From Lentilactobacillus raoultii (lineage in GTDB: Bacteria > Bacillota > Bacilli > Lactobacillales > Lactobacillaceae), in NCBI RefSeq assembly GCF_900411375.1, contig NZ_LS422982.1, forward strand, positions 1 to 64,000: DNA of 64,000 bases, in the 5' to 3' direction. The translations under genes and the position numbers were made by a program. Positions 43,478-52,590 of the stretch are shown here, piece by piece (position 1 is the stretch's first letter; every line of letters starts with the position of its first letter). Under the pieces are notes generated by a model. It ran no database searches. It was not told where the DNA came from and saw only the letters and a list, made by a program, of their open reading frames with translations.

Positions 43478-45454
43478 TTACCAGATTTTAACTCGATCTT
43501 CCGGCTTCAAATACATGCCGTCGCCGGGTTTAACCTCAAAGGTTGAATAAAAGTCGTCCAGATTTTTAACTTGAACGTTGGCCCGAAGTTCAGCCGGGGC
43601 GTGAACGTCAATGTTTAATAGCAATTGTTTGTACTGGCTTGTGGCCTTCATACGCCAGATTTTTGCCCAGTTAATGAAGAAGTCATACAAGTTGTAATCC
43701 GGCTCGTTCTTGGCGGCTTCATCAGCACAACTTAAACCACCGGCATCGGCAATATTTTCCGAAACCGTCAGCTTACCGTTAACCTTACTACCGGCAAATG
43801 GCAGCCCGTCGAATTCTTTAATCATTTTATCGGCTAATTTGGTGAAGTAATCGTGATCGGCTTTGGTCCACCAATTGTTAAGGTTACCAAATTCATCAAA
43901 TAGCGAACCGTTGTTATCAAAAGCGTGTGAAATTTCGTGAGCCATAACAGCGCCAATCCCACCATAGTTTTGACTTGAATTTTGATCCAAACTGTAGAAA
44001 GGTGCCTGCAAAATCGCTGCTGGAAAGACGATTAGGTTTTTAAATGGATCGTAATAGGCATTAACGGTGCTGGCACTCATTTCCCATTTAGTCCGATCAA
44101 CCGGTTTGCCAAGTTTAGCGTAATTATCGGCTAAGGCAACCTGACCAATTTGAGTCATATTGTCAAACAGGGTTCCGCCTTGACTTTCAGGCGTGATCTT
44201 GAATTTGTATTCCAACTCGTCGATGTGGTCGGGATAACCAACGTGTAAGCCAAGCTTGTCCAGTTTAACAATGGCTTTTTGACGGGTTTCTTCGCCTAAC
44301 CAAGTGTTGTTTTGAAGGCGGTTTTTATAAACACTGATCATGTTGCGAACCATGTGCTCAACGTCCGCCTTGGCTTTTGGCCCAAAGTATTTCTTGGCGT
44401 AGTAGTCACCAATGGTTTGGCCAAAGGTTCCAGTTGCCAGATAGAAGGCCGACTTCTTTTGCGGAGTGGCTTCTTTTTTGCCTGAAAGGGCCCGGCTGAA
44501 AGTCGATCCCGTTTGCCGAAATTCTTCAGATAAGTATCCAGCGGCAGCATAGACCGTGTTGACCAGCATCCAATTCTTCATATCTTGGAAACTGTTATCG
44601 TTTACGATGTCATCCAGAGCCTTAAAGAATTGTGGCTCAGTGACGATGATTTGCTCAGGAACTTTTTCAAAGAGGCCGGCTGCCAAGCTGTTTAAATCAA
44701 GATGACTGCTTGATTTGGCGAAGTCGGTAAATTTCTGTGGGTTGTACATCTTGCTGTAATCAGCGGCCTCTTCGGCTGACTTGACGTGAGGCGCGATGGC
44801 GGCATCGAATTTCTTGGCCGATTCAACAATCTCATCGGCTTCGTTGCTGCTGTAATCGGCCAATATCAGGAGTTGGCTGAGCGTCTTGGTCAGGACCGGC
44901 ATTAATTGAGCATAGGCTGGATTATTGTTTTCGTAATAGGTGCGGTCCGGCAGGAATAGGCTGGGACTGTTGGCAAACAGTGCGTTGACCTGAGTGTTCT
45001 TCATATCAGGTTCAACGAAGAAGCCCAAGGGCAATGGAAAACCGGTTTTAACCCAGTCGGCAATTTGATGGTTTAAATCATCAAAGCTTGACAGATTTTC
45101 AATTTTTTCCAAATAGGGTTTTAATGGTTCGGCACCGTCAGCATCCCGTTTTTTGAAGTTTTGAGCTAAGTCATAAAGCTTCAGCATTTCCGAGAATGGC
45201 GCTTCAAAACTGTCATTATTTTTGGCTTTCGCATCGTCCAAGTCACTCATGAGTTCCTTGTCGATGTTGTCTTTGAGATCCATAAAGCCACCGGTCGAGG
45301 AATGATCAGCGGGAATTTTGGCGGTCTTTTCCCATCGGCCGTTGACGGCTTGATAAAGGTCATCCTTTAACAGTGATTCATCGATTGAATCATCGGTGGG
45401 CTGATCGGCTTTGCCACCTTGTGCGTTGGTTGTCTTCATAATTACTTTTTTCAA
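43478..45454 (-). CDS. pepO: M13 family metalloendopeptidase PepO
   Basis: 658 residues from a TTG eight bases after GGGAGGA; Met6 is an alternative. It is a neprilysin-type zinc endopeptidase for oligopeptides. VMAHEISHAFDNNGS carries the HExxH motif near residue 503 and ENIADAGGLSCADEA the third zinc ligand near 565; the VNAYYDP segment is also typical. No signal peptide, so cytoplasmic as in other lactic acid bacteria. Three hairpin repeats lie just upstream. Confidence 0.94.
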   Translation of the reverse strand: MKKVIMKTTNAQGGKADQPTDDSIDESLLKDDLYQAVNGRWEKTAKIPADHSSTGGFMDLKDNIDKELMSDLDDAKAKNNDSFEAPFSEMLKLYDLAQNFKKRDADGAEPLKPYLEKIENLSSFDDLNHQIADWVKTGFPLPLGFFVEPDMKNTQVNALFANSPSLFLPDRTYYENNNPAYAQLMPVLTKTLSQLLILADYSSNEADEIVESAKKFDAAIAPHVKSAEEAADYSKMYNPQKFTDFAKSSSHLDLNSLAAGLFEKVPEQIIVTEPQFFKALDDIVNDNSFQDMKNWMLVNTVYAAAGYLSEEFRQTGSTFSRALSGKKEATPQKKSAFYLATGTFGQTIGDYYAKKYFGPKAKADVEHMVRNMISVYKNRLQNNTWLGEETRQKAIVKLDKLGLHVGYPDHIDELEYKFKITPESQGGTLFDNMTQIGQVALADNYAKLGKPVDRTKWEMSASTVNAYYDPFKNLIVFPAAILQAPFYSLDQNSSQNYGGIGAVMAHEISHAFDNNGSLFDEFGNLNNWWTKADHDYFTKLADKMIKEFDGLPFAGSKVNGKLTVSENIADAGGLSCADEAAKNEPDYNLYDFFINWAKIWRMKATSQYKQLLLNIDVHAPAELRANVQVKNLDDFYSTFEVKPGDGMYLKPEDRVKIW

Positions 45455-45520
45455 ACTGAATTCCTCCCTGCTAAACGTCATTGAAATAAGTATAGGCTAT
45501 TGAAGGGGGAAAGAAAAGCA

Positions 45521-45868
45521 GTGAGCGGACAAAAGCGGTTAGCACCCGGATGATAAGACGTCAAACTGGGAAATCCCGGGTTTGGATTTTTCAGTTTGAT
45601 CTCTTATCAGGAGTGGTGTTGCTTTTGGGAGCTGTCCTAAGTTCAGTGAGTGGATTCAAGCGGTTAGCATCTGGAATATAAGGCGTCGATTGGGGAAATC
45701 CCGGGTTTGGATTTTTTCAATCGATCCCTTATATGGAATGATGCTGCTTGAAGTAACTGTCCTAAGAAGAGTGAGTAGATCAAAGTGGTTAATTTACGGA
45801 GACTAAGGCGTTCGTCGGCGAAAAGCCTGGGCTTGGCTTTTTGTCGATTAATCCCTAGATCACTCAAG
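45521..45868 (+). repeat. Covariant hairpin repeat, three tandem units (forward)
   Basis: Unit one pairs TGATAAG/CTTATCA and TCAAACTG/CAGTTTGA. Unit two pairs AGCATC/GATGCT, ATATAAGG/CCTTATAT and TCGATTG/CAATCGA. Unit three is more decayed, with AAAAGCC/GGCTTTT as core. It is the largest array in the window and fills the gap between pepO and the 90-aa gene. Confidence 0.85.
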
Positions 45869-45951
45869 CTTATTGGGAAATGATCAAAAAAATTTCACAT
45901 TTTTCTTGTAGTATGGGTAACAAAATTACAAACTTTTGGAGGGCTTTATCA

Positions 45952-46224
45952 ATGAGTTCAAACGATGATGGGTATCAAGAGCGACATGCGAAACGCATAA
46001 AGCACGAAATTGTTTGGTGGATTACATACTTATTTTCCCTTTTTATTTCTTTTAAGATTTTTGATTTCGTCGGAAATATGGTTGGCGTCATATTAATTCA
46101 CTGGCTTACCAAAGTTAATCCATGGGTAATTGCGATTCCAGCGTATCTTTTCATTTTGATTTCTACTTTCTATGTGGCAATCAAGGTGACTCATAAATTG
46201 GTAGGAAAGCTGGACTTGGGATAA
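45952..46224 (+). CDS. Small membrane protein, 90 aa
   Basis: From the ATG after TTGGAGGG; the longer upstream frame lies in the leader. A hydrophilic N-terminus (SSNDDGYQERHAKRIKHE) is followed by two helices (about 22-45 and 58-80) and a basic end. Function not recognised. Confidence 0.65.
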   Translation: MSSNDDGYQERHAKRIKHEIVWWITYLFSLFISFKIFDFVGNMVGVILIHWLTKVNPWVIAIPAYLFILISTFYVAIKVTHKLVGKLDLG

Positions 46225-46295
46225 TGAAAGTAAATAATTCGCGAAAAGATCTGGCTATTAAGCGGTAGGAACAGTTCAGGCAACACTTATAATAA

Positions 46296-46344
46296 GAAAT
46301 CCCGTGTGGTCAGCATACTAAGTCGATCACACGGGATTCCTTTA
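46296..46344 (-). terminator. Bidirectional terminator after the sedolisin gene
   Basis: AAATCCCGTGTG and CACACGGGATT enclose GGTCAGCATACTAAGTCGAT; T-rich on both sides. Confidence 0.8.
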
Positions 46345-46391
46345 ATTCTTGATTGATAAAAATTTTTAAGCCATAAAATGCAATTTAAACG

Positions 46392-48314
46392 TTACCGCGC
46401 GTTTTCATCATTGAATTTAGCATAGAGCTTCTCGAAATCGATGGTCCCAAGCCCAGTTGCCTGATTGTACAGCTTGCCAGGTTGACCGGTGTAATACAAA
46501 TTGTTGTTATTATCGGCATCGTCCAAGACGTGAAATGGCGTATCGGCTTGTTGAGCAAATTTGTAAATTTGAGGATTCCAGAAGCCAATCGGCGTACTTC
46601 GCTGGGTGTTCATAACGGCGTTGGCAGCGGCCATTTGTGGCGCCACGTAACTGGTCCCGCCACCGATCGTCCAAATTTTTTTAGGTGTCAACTTAAAACT
46701 CTTATGAGTAATGTTAAGCTGGTTGCCGGAGACGTAAGTGGCGTACCCGGTTTGGGAGTCGGCATTGCCGGAAACATCCGGTAGATTTCTGGCATTTCCA
46801 GTACCCGTAATGACTCTGGGATGCTTATTGATGGCGTAATGGCCCTTGCCGAGATACTTCAAAAGGGTGATTGCCCGGAAAGTGTTGACACCAGGAACGC
46901 CCAATTGATATCGGGGTGTCGGGTTGAGTGCTGAGAAGCCGCCACCACTGCCAGGGAAGACCCCGGCTTTGATCTCGGCAGGACTGGCACTATAAATATC
47001 ACCCCAAGCGCGTTCTTTGGTAACCTTAATGATCTTATCATGAATGATCTTGGTGTAAGGCAGTGTCGTGCCGCCAACGATCACTTGATAGGGTGAGGTT
47101 GACATGACGTGATTTTCCTTGCCGATGGGGGACTCACTGCGTCCATAATCACCGCTGGCTCTGAAAACAGTAATTCCTTGGGCAGCTGCTTGTTCCAACA
47201 TTAAGTTAAATGCATGGGTGTACTGTTGCAGCGAAGCACTGTGATCCGTCCAGCTTTTGGCCAGTTCAACACCGGGACCAAAGCTGGTCGTGAGTTGCTT
47301 ATCATTGTTTTCTGAAATGGCGGTCATAAAGCTGGTGTAGTGCATCGATGGTGTAGACGTGGCATCATTGTTGGTTTGGCCAATGTAAACGTCGATTTGA
47401 GCTTTGGGTGCAACTGAACTGGCTGATTGAACGTCCAGCGAAGTTTCTGCCTGATAAGGCGTTAAAATTTTGCTGGTTAAACTGCGTGCAGCTTTTTTAC
47501 TGCCTACCGGATAAATTCGATGAATCCGGCTGGTATCGTCCGGTAAGCCGACTTGTTTTAAGTAGGTTTTAATATCGCCCATTCGAAAATCGGCGTGGGT
47601 GATAATCCCAATCCGTTGTCCCTGGCCTTCCAGTCCTTGATTATAAAGGCTGGTTAAGTGGTAGCAATTAGCAAACTTTAGGGCACCATATTTTCGTGAA
47701 AAAGCGTTACCGGTGACATCGGTATTTGGTTTGGCGTCACTGATCGGCACACCAATGTCCTTTAAGCTCGACAATTTGGTAAACGACTTTTTAGTTGGCG
47801 ATTTTTTGGTTGACTTGGTTGATTTCTTTGAATGGGTCTTGGGGTTGGGCGCGTATACCCCAATGACAGCCACCACCTGCTTGGATAGTTTTCCTGGTAA
47901 CTTGTAGGTGGTTTTTGAAGGCAATCCTTTTTGTCTGACATACTTGGCCTTAAAGGCTTGGTTGACATTAGCTTTGGTTCCCTTGATTTTGAGCGCTAAA
48001 TTTCCTGGATAAACTGTGGCACTCAGATGGTAGCCACTAAGATATTTTTTAAATGCTTGTAAGTAGTCGGTTGACTGGCCAAATTTATCAGCGAATTCTC
48101 CGGGCGATAAATAGTGATGAAAGTCACTCGAGGTGGGGTCAACTGTGTGATAGACGTAATCGGTCAGACTTGATTCACTGGTTGGCTTAAGAGCAACGTT
48201 CACCACGGTTTGGCGCCGATCAACTTTGGTTTTAGCTTTAGCATTGGCAGTCACGGTGGTGCCCAAAACCAGCGTGCCGCTTAGTAAAGCAACTATCAGA
48301 TATTTTTTCTTCAA
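46392..48314 (-). CDS. Secreted S53 (sedolisin/kumamolisin-type) serine peptidase
   Basis: 640 residues, TTG start. A signal peptide ends near TANAKA. A pro-kumamolisin activation domain (about 35-150, with YLSPGEFADKFG) is followed by a Lys/Ser/Thr linker and the catalytic domain. The S53 triad is readable: Glu and Asp in ETSLDVQSA near 290, the oxyanion Asp in ASGDYGRS, and Ser in GGGTSYVAPQ near 554. A calcium-site-like Gly/Asp segment (GLGTIDFEKL) closes the protein. It is an acid-active secreted endopeptidase family; the substrate is unknown. An inverted repeat upstream pairs with its ribosome binding site. Confidence 0.9.
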   Translation of the reverse strand: MKKKYLIVALLSGTLVLGTTVTANAKAKTKVDRRQTVVNVALKPTSESSLTDYVYHTVDPTSSDFHHYLSPGEFADKFGQSTDYLQAFKKYLSGYHLSATVYPGNLALKIKGTKANVNQAFKAKYVRQKGLPSKTTYKLPGKLSKQVVAVIGVYAPNPKTHSKKSTKSTKKSPTKKSFTKLSSLKDIGVPISDAKPNTDVTGNAFSRKYGALKFANCYHLTSLYNQGLEGQGQRIGIITHADFRMGDIKTYLKQVGLPDDTSRIHRIYPVGSKKAARSLTSKILTPYQAETSLDVQSASSVAPKAQIDVYIGQTNNDATSTPSMHYTSFMTAISENNDKQLTTSFGPGVELAKSWTDHSASLQQYTHAFNLMLEQAAAQGITVFRASGDYGRSESPIGKENHVMSTSPYQVIVGGTTLPYTKIIHDKIIKVTKERAWGDIYSASPAEIKAGVFPGSGGGFSALNPTPRYQLGVPGVNTFRAITLLKYLGKGHYAINKHPRVITGTGNARNLPDVSGNADSQTGYATYVSGNQLNITHKSFKLTPKKIWTIGGGTSYVAPQMAAANAVMNTQRSTPIGFWNPQIYKFAQQADTPFHVLDDADNNNNLYYTGQPGKLYNQATGLGTIDFEKLYAKFNDENAR

Positions 48315-48322
48315 TTAAATCA

Positions 48323-48408
48323 CTTCTCCCCAGAATTAATTAATCGACTCAATTATAGCAATTCGAGTTGTTAAACTTGCTAATCATGCTCTGATTCCTG
48401 GGGAGAAG
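48323..48408 (-). promoter_or_regulatory. Inverted repeat enclosing the sedolisin promoter and masking its ribosome binding site
   Basis: CTTCTCCCCAG (48323-48333) and CTGGGGAGAAG (48398-48408) are perfect 11-bp complements. On the minus strand the downstream copy contains the GGGGAG ribosome binding site, and a TATAAT lies between the arms (48352-48357). A transcript coming through from the upstream gene would fold the site into a stem; one starting at the inner promoter would not. Confidence 0.5.
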
Positions 48409-48421
48409 CGACTAACGATTT

Positions 48422-49222
48422 TTAGGATTTGATTCCTAATAGAGCAGCTAAAATATAGAGGCCCCAGATGTGAAGTGGGTAGAAAGCGTAGAAGAAGCCT
48501 TTCATACTTTTACCGAGTTGGCCATTGTAAAGTGAAAGTGGGATGATGGCTAAGATTTCCAACCATTGGGTGTTTTGGGTGAAGAGACCGGTAAAATGAA
48601 ACCCGGTTGTCAGAAGGGCAAATCCGGCAATTGCCACCATTTGCCAGTTGCGGTGATGCCGCAAAAGGTAAAGAACCGGTCCTAAATACAGGAAAATTGA
48701 ATTTTCAGCGATAAATGGGGTCGGTAGCAGCAAAACTACAGCCGATGCGTAGTGAGGCATGCCGGGCTGGGTGAGTAGAATTGCCACAACACTTAGCAGA
48801 AGGGGGATGGCGACGATCAAAATTCCCATCAATAATTTACCTGGTCGGTGCTGTTTTTTGCCTTCTGCCACCGTTTGAATCCCATACATTGTCAGGACGC
48901 CGACAAATAAATCAGCGAAGATATTATTCATCAACCCGAGATTGCCAACGCTGAAGAGCCGACCGATGACCATATTACCAATTGCCATGACCCAAAAACC
49001 GATCAGTAGGCGCAGTAAATAGCGCTTTTGATCATGGGTGTGAGTAAATCCCTCAACACTTAAAAACATGAAGAGGGTGGCCACCGGACGGCCAAATAGG
49101 TCGACCCGGGTTGGCACGCCGGCGCCGGCAAACATTTCGTGAAAGTGATCGATGAACATTAACGTGATGCCGAGAATCTTAATGTCGAAATTTGTTAATC
49201 CACGGCGCTTAATGGTTTCCAA
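48422..49222 (-). CDS. TraX family membrane protein
   Basis: 266 residues from a TTG ten bases after GGAGG. About eight membrane helices. LTNFDIKILGITLMFIDHFHEMF at the N-terminus and GQLGKSMKGFFYAFYPLHIWGLYIL at the C-terminus match TraX-like proteins, named after the F-plasmid pilin acetylase. Chromosomal members in Firmicutes are of unknown function, perhaps acyl transfer at the membrane. No conjugation genes lie nearby. Confidence 0.8.
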   Translation of the reverse strand: METIKRRGLTNFDIKILGITLMFIDHFHEMFAGAGVPTRVDLFGRPVATLFMFLSVEGFTHTHDQKRYLLRLLIGFWVMAIGNMVIGRLFSVGNLGLMNNIFADLFVGVLTMYGIQTVAEGKKQHRPGKLLMGILIVAIPLLLSVVAILLTQPGMPHYASAVVLLLPTPFIAENSIFLYLGPVLYLLRHHRNWQMVAIAGFALLTTGFHFTGLFTQNTQWLEILAIIPLSLYNGQLGKSMKGFFYAFYPLHIWGLYILAALLGIKS

Positions 49223-49341
49223 AAATATCAAATCCTCCAAAAGATCAATTTGTTAATTGGTTAGTTATATGACTAACTAACGTCGTGTGTTAAAAATATC
49301 GGATTTGATGATCATTGTCAATTGTTAATTTTGAAATTAAA

Positions 49342-49381
49342 ATGGCAGCTAAAAATGAAATGCTCACTTTTGGCTGCCGTT
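49342..49381 (-). terminator. Hairpin between the 101-aa gene and the TraX-like gene
   Basis: GGCAGC pairs with GCTGCC, extended by AAAA/TTTT pairs. T-rich on the minus side, so it probably terminates the 101-aa gene. Confidence 0.6.
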
Positions 49382-49402
49382 GAGGCGTTATTGTAAAATT
49401 GA

Positions 49403-49708
49403 TTAACTTTCATTAAATTTTTTAAATTCATCGTTAATATAGTCGTGCTTAGGACCGATACCGTGATCGTCAAATTTGATGACCCGTTTTAAATCAGAAA
49501 TATCTTGCGCGACTTCTTTGGTCCCCCAAATGACCACGTGTTGAATCCCGTACTCGGTTTCAACCTTGGCTAGATTGCCAGGTTTGGGAGTTCCTTTAGT
49601 GTCTTTGTCAATTCGCCATTTGTAGAATCGATTGGTATTTAAATGAAGTTCGTTGTGATGCTTTTTATTGGCGCTTAGGTGAAGGGCCATTAAAACGTTA
49701 TCTGCCAT
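49403..49708 (-). CDS. Hypothetical protein, 101 aa
   Basis: Preceded by AAGGAGG. A small soluble protein with FYKWRIDKDTKGTPKPGNLAKVETEYGIQHVVIWG. The strand pattern and the phrase about a value being passed (KVETEYGxQxVxVxG) recall small phage-associated DUF5839-like proteins, but this is a weak impression. Function unknown. Confidence 0.65.
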   Translation of the reverse strand: MADNVLMALHLSANKKHHNELHLNTNRFYKWRIDKDTKGTPKPGNLAKVETEYGIQHVVIWGTKEVAQDISDLKRVIKFDDHGIGPKHDYINDEFKKFNES

Positions 49709-49836
49709 GATTGGTCGCTGCCTCCTTTTTGTAGTTTCTAGTTTGAATTATACCATGGATTGTGCACGGGATAAGATGGCTTTGGGGCATTATTTTTGGT
49801 ATTATATTAAAAAAGAAAAGCATTAAGAGGTGAATT

Positions 49837-50103
49837 ATGATAAAAAATCAAAATCAGATTATTTTTCACCCCGGCTATTATGTGAAAGAATTTTTAGATG
49901 AAACTGAGATGAGTCAATGCGAGTTGACCAAAGAATTGAATGTGACGGAGAGAACCGTTAATCAACTTGTTAATGAAAAGCTTGATCTAACGGACTCGTT
50001 GATTAATAAGCTGTCTTCAGTGTTAGGAACCTCTAAGACACTTTGGAAAAATTTAAATACCCAGTATCTTAAGGATCAATCGAAAATTAAAAATAGTCAT
50101 TAA
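49837..50103 (+). CDS. HigA/VapI-type XRE antitoxin, orphan
   Basis: 88 residues. IIFHPGYYVKEFLDETEMSQCELTKELNVTERTVNQLVNEKLDLT is the HigA helix-turn-helix with its characteristic HPGxxLxxFL opening. HigA normally pairs with a HigB RelE-like toxin encoded just before it; the 128 bases upstream hold no such gene. It is probably a solitary regulator or the remnant of a toxin-antitoxin pair. A terminator follows directly. Confidence 0.82.
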   Translation: MIKNQNQIIFHPGYYVKEFLDETEMSQCELTKELNVTERTVNQLVNEKLDLTDSLINKLSSVLGTSKTLWKNLNTQYLKDQSKIKNSH

Positions 50104-50155
50104 CCAAAAGGCAGCGTTTCATTTCCCAAAACGAGAACTGAAACGCTGCCTTTTA
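50104..50155 (+). terminator. Bidirectional terminator
   Basis: AAAAGGCAGCGTTTCA and TGAAACGCTGCCTTTT give a long perfect stem between convergent higA and oppA. Confidence 0.92.
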
Positions 50156-50183
50156 AATTGTTGTTATAAATCCAATCAGATTA

Positions 50184-51800
50184 TTATTTAATTGTTACTT
50201 TGCTCCAATCCCACTGTGGTGAGGTTGGGAAGAATTGAACGCCTTTAACTTTGGCCTTCATTAAGGTTGATTGCCCTTGCTGAGTTAGTGGGACAATTCC
50301 TTGATCGTTCATCAGAATCTTTTCGGCCTTGATCATGTCATTCCAACGGGCAACTTCATTGTTGGCATCTTGGTTTTCGGATTTTTTGATTAATGCATCG
50401 TACTGGGCATTCTGCCATTTTCCATTGTTATAGGAGTTAGTTGATGTGAAGAGATCCAAGAAGTTGGATGGGTCAGGGTAATCGGCGATCCAACGGGAAA
50501 TCACAATGTCAAATTGACCGTTTTGGGAGCGGGAAAGTCGGGTCTTGAACGGGATGTTCTGATTGGTGATCTTTAAGCCTGGGAGCTTGGTCAGCTGGCT
50601 TTGAACAAATTCGGTGACTTTCTTGGAGTTATCGTCATCATCACCCATCAGCGTCAGTGAAACCGACTTTTTACCAATTTGCTTCAACCCCTTGGCCCAA
50701 AGACGTTTGGCTTCAGCGGTATTTTCCGTTACGGCGCCTTTCACGTAGGCCTGATCAGCGAAATCTTTGCCATTTCGTTTGTTCATACCGGCCGGAACGT
50801 AGCCCTTGGGTGCTTTGGAACCATCAGCTAAGACCTTATTGACCAGTTGGTTGCGGTCCACAATCAGCGAGAAAGCTTTTCGAATGTTCTTATTTTTGAA
50901 CATTGGCAGCCGCTTTTCGTTCATTTCCAAATATTGAGTTGAAGCTTCCAGGTAGGATTTGTAATCCTTATCGTTCTTATATTGTTTAACCTGGGTGCTG
51001 TTTAGAGTGGTGAAGTCCAACTTACCGCTTTGATAACTATTTAAGGCAGTGGCTGGATCCTTAATCACCTGAACGTTCAGGGTCTGCAGCTTAATGTTTT
51101 TAGCGTTCCAATAGTGTTTGTTTTTAACCAGCTTCAAAGTATCGTTGGTTCCAGTCCAACCCTTGAGAACGAAGGGGCCGTTGTAGCCGTTCTTGGTGGA
51201 ATTGGTCCCGTAACTTGAACCGTATTTTTCAACCACCGATTGTTCTTCTGGAAAGTAGTAGCTTTGGGCTACCATGTACTTGAAGAAGCTTTGGGGCTTG
51301 ATCAGGTGAACGACCAGCTGATAGTTACCCTTGGCTTCGACGCCCAACTTGGTCGGAGAAAGCTTGCCGGCATTGATCTTGGTGGCGTTCTTGACGTTAT
51401 CAAAAATGTAGGCGTACTGTGAAGCGGTCTTCGGTGAAACGGTTCGGCGCCAGGAGAAGACAAAATCCTTGGCCGTCACCGGTTTACCGTCGTTCCACTT
51501 TGAGTGGCGAAGATTAAACGTCCAGGTCTTACCATCTTTAGAGACCGTATAGTTTTTGGCCACCCCGGGATAAACCTTACTGTTACCCATTCTTAGTAAC
51601 CCCTCGTTGGTGTCATTTTCAATTTGTGATGAATACAAATCCGTCATTTTGGAAGCATCCATCGTGGAAATATTAGCTGGCAGCATCCAATTTAGGGTCT
51701 GCCTCTTGGTCCCGGATTGTGACGAGCTGCTACAGCCGGCTAGTGCTAACACTGAGAGCAGTGCGACACCGCCAATCTTAACAAGTGATTTTAACTTCAT
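50184..51800 (-). CDS. oppA: Oligopeptide ABC transporter substrate-binding lipoprotein
   Basis: 538 residues. Lipobox LALAGC with Cys23, a Ser-rich linker, then an SBP family 5 fold: ISTMDASKMTDLYSSQI...EGLLR, AKNYTVSKDGKTWTFNLR and WNDGKPVTAKDFVFSWRR, the last being the family signature. It captures extracellular oligopeptides. No oppBCDF genes are adjacent, so it is an orphan binding protein sharing a transporter encoded elsewhere. Confidence 0.94.
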   Translation of the reverse strand: MKLKSLVKIGGVALLSVLALAGCSSSSQSGTKRQTLNWMLPANISTMDASKMTDLYSSQIENDTNEGLLRMGNSKVYPGVAKNYTVSKDGKTWTFNLRHSKWNDGKPVTAKDFVFSWRRTVSPKTASQYAYIFDNVKNATKINAGKLSPTKLGVEAKGNYQLVVHLIKPQSFFKYMVAQSYYFPEEQSVVEKYGSSYGTNSTKNGYNGPFVLKGWTGTNDTLKLVKNKHYWNAKNIKLQTLNVQVIKDPATALNSYQSGKLDFTTLNSTQVKQYKNDKDYKSYLEASTQYLEMNEKRLPMFKNKNIRKAFSLIVDRNQLVNKVLADGSKAPKGYVPAGMNKRNGKDFADQAYVKGAVTENTAEAKRLWAKGLKQIGKKSVSLTLMGDDDDNSKKVTEFVQSQLTKLPGLKITNQNIPFKTRLSRSQNGQFDIVISRWIADYPDPSNFLDLFTSTNSYNNGKWQNAQYDALIKKSENQDANNEVARWNDMIKAEKILMNDQGIVPLTQQGQSTLMKAKVKGVQFFPTSPQWDWSKVTIK

Positions 51801-52026
51801 GCTTTTGCACGTCCCTTCGACATGTGAGATTTATTAACGTTCTTAATTTTAAGTTAAAAATAAATTAAAATCAACTAATTTTAATCAATAGTAAAAGAAA
51901 CACATTATAATAATGGTTAACGTAGGAAACTATATTAAACAAAATTGTGACTAAAATAAAAATTCGTCACTGCTGGTGTCCTGCTACCCAACAGAACTTT
52001 CAAAAGTAAAGTTCACCTTACAGATC

Positions 52027-52074
52027 AAAAAAATCACTTCTAAATTATTAGGTGAGATTAGAAGTGATTTTTTT
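52027..52074 (-). terminator. Terminator between oppA leader and the 71-aa gene
   Basis: AAAAAAATCACTTCTAA and TTAGAAGTGATTTTTTT form the stem. The remaining part of 51801-52151 is the AT-rich oppA promoter region, in which I see no other gene. Confidence 0.9.
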
Positions 52075-52151
52075 AGTTATGGGTATCACAAGAATCGTTA
52101 ATTTGAAGCGAATATAGGGCTTATTAACAATAATATAAGCTAATCAAGTCA

Positions 52152-52367
52152 TTAGATAACAAACCCTTTTTCGTTGATAATTTTAGTTTGCCGTTCATCA
52201 ATTACATATTCGTACAAGGCTTTGAAGACGGCTTTTTTAGCTGGATCTTTTTCGTAGAGTGCATGATTTAATAATTCAGGTGTTGGGATTTTTTTGGCAC
52301 TCTCAAGTAAATCATTTAAGCATTGGTCATCGCTAAAATGTTTAGTTTGATTTAACACATTGATCAC
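52152..52367 (-). CDS. Small hypothetical protein, 71 aa
   Basis: GAGGTGATC precedes the ATG. Helical and charged (FSDDQCLNDLLESAKKIPTPELLNHALYEKDPAKKAVFKALYEYV), with no membrane segment. Size and composition suggest a regulator or antitoxin-like protein, but no family is recognised and no partner gene is adjacent. Confidence 0.65.
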   Translation of the reverse strand: MINVLNQTKHFSDDQCLNDLLESAKKIPTPELLNHALYEKDPAKKAVFKALYEYVIDERQTKIINEKGFVI

Positions 52368-52590
52368 CTCGTCTTTTTGAAGATATTAACCTGATTAATT
52401 TTCCTTTACACGATTAAGTATATTATAACTTTAGTGGAGGATCATTAAGTGAATGCAGGCTGATAGCGGGATTAAAATAATAACTGACCTGAAGATATTA
52501 AAGAAAAATAAAAATAGCAGGAAGCGATTTGGACTCGATATATCGTAAAATTGAAAAGTAGGTTTTTGGAAAGAAGGAGGGAAACCGACA

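Noticed and set aside
52453-52548. 31-codon ORF MQADSGIKIITDLKIL... upstream of the HicB-like gene, considered as a HicA remnant
   Set aside because: GGAGG is 12 bases away, and neither the sequence nor the length matches HicA. It is not supported as a gene.
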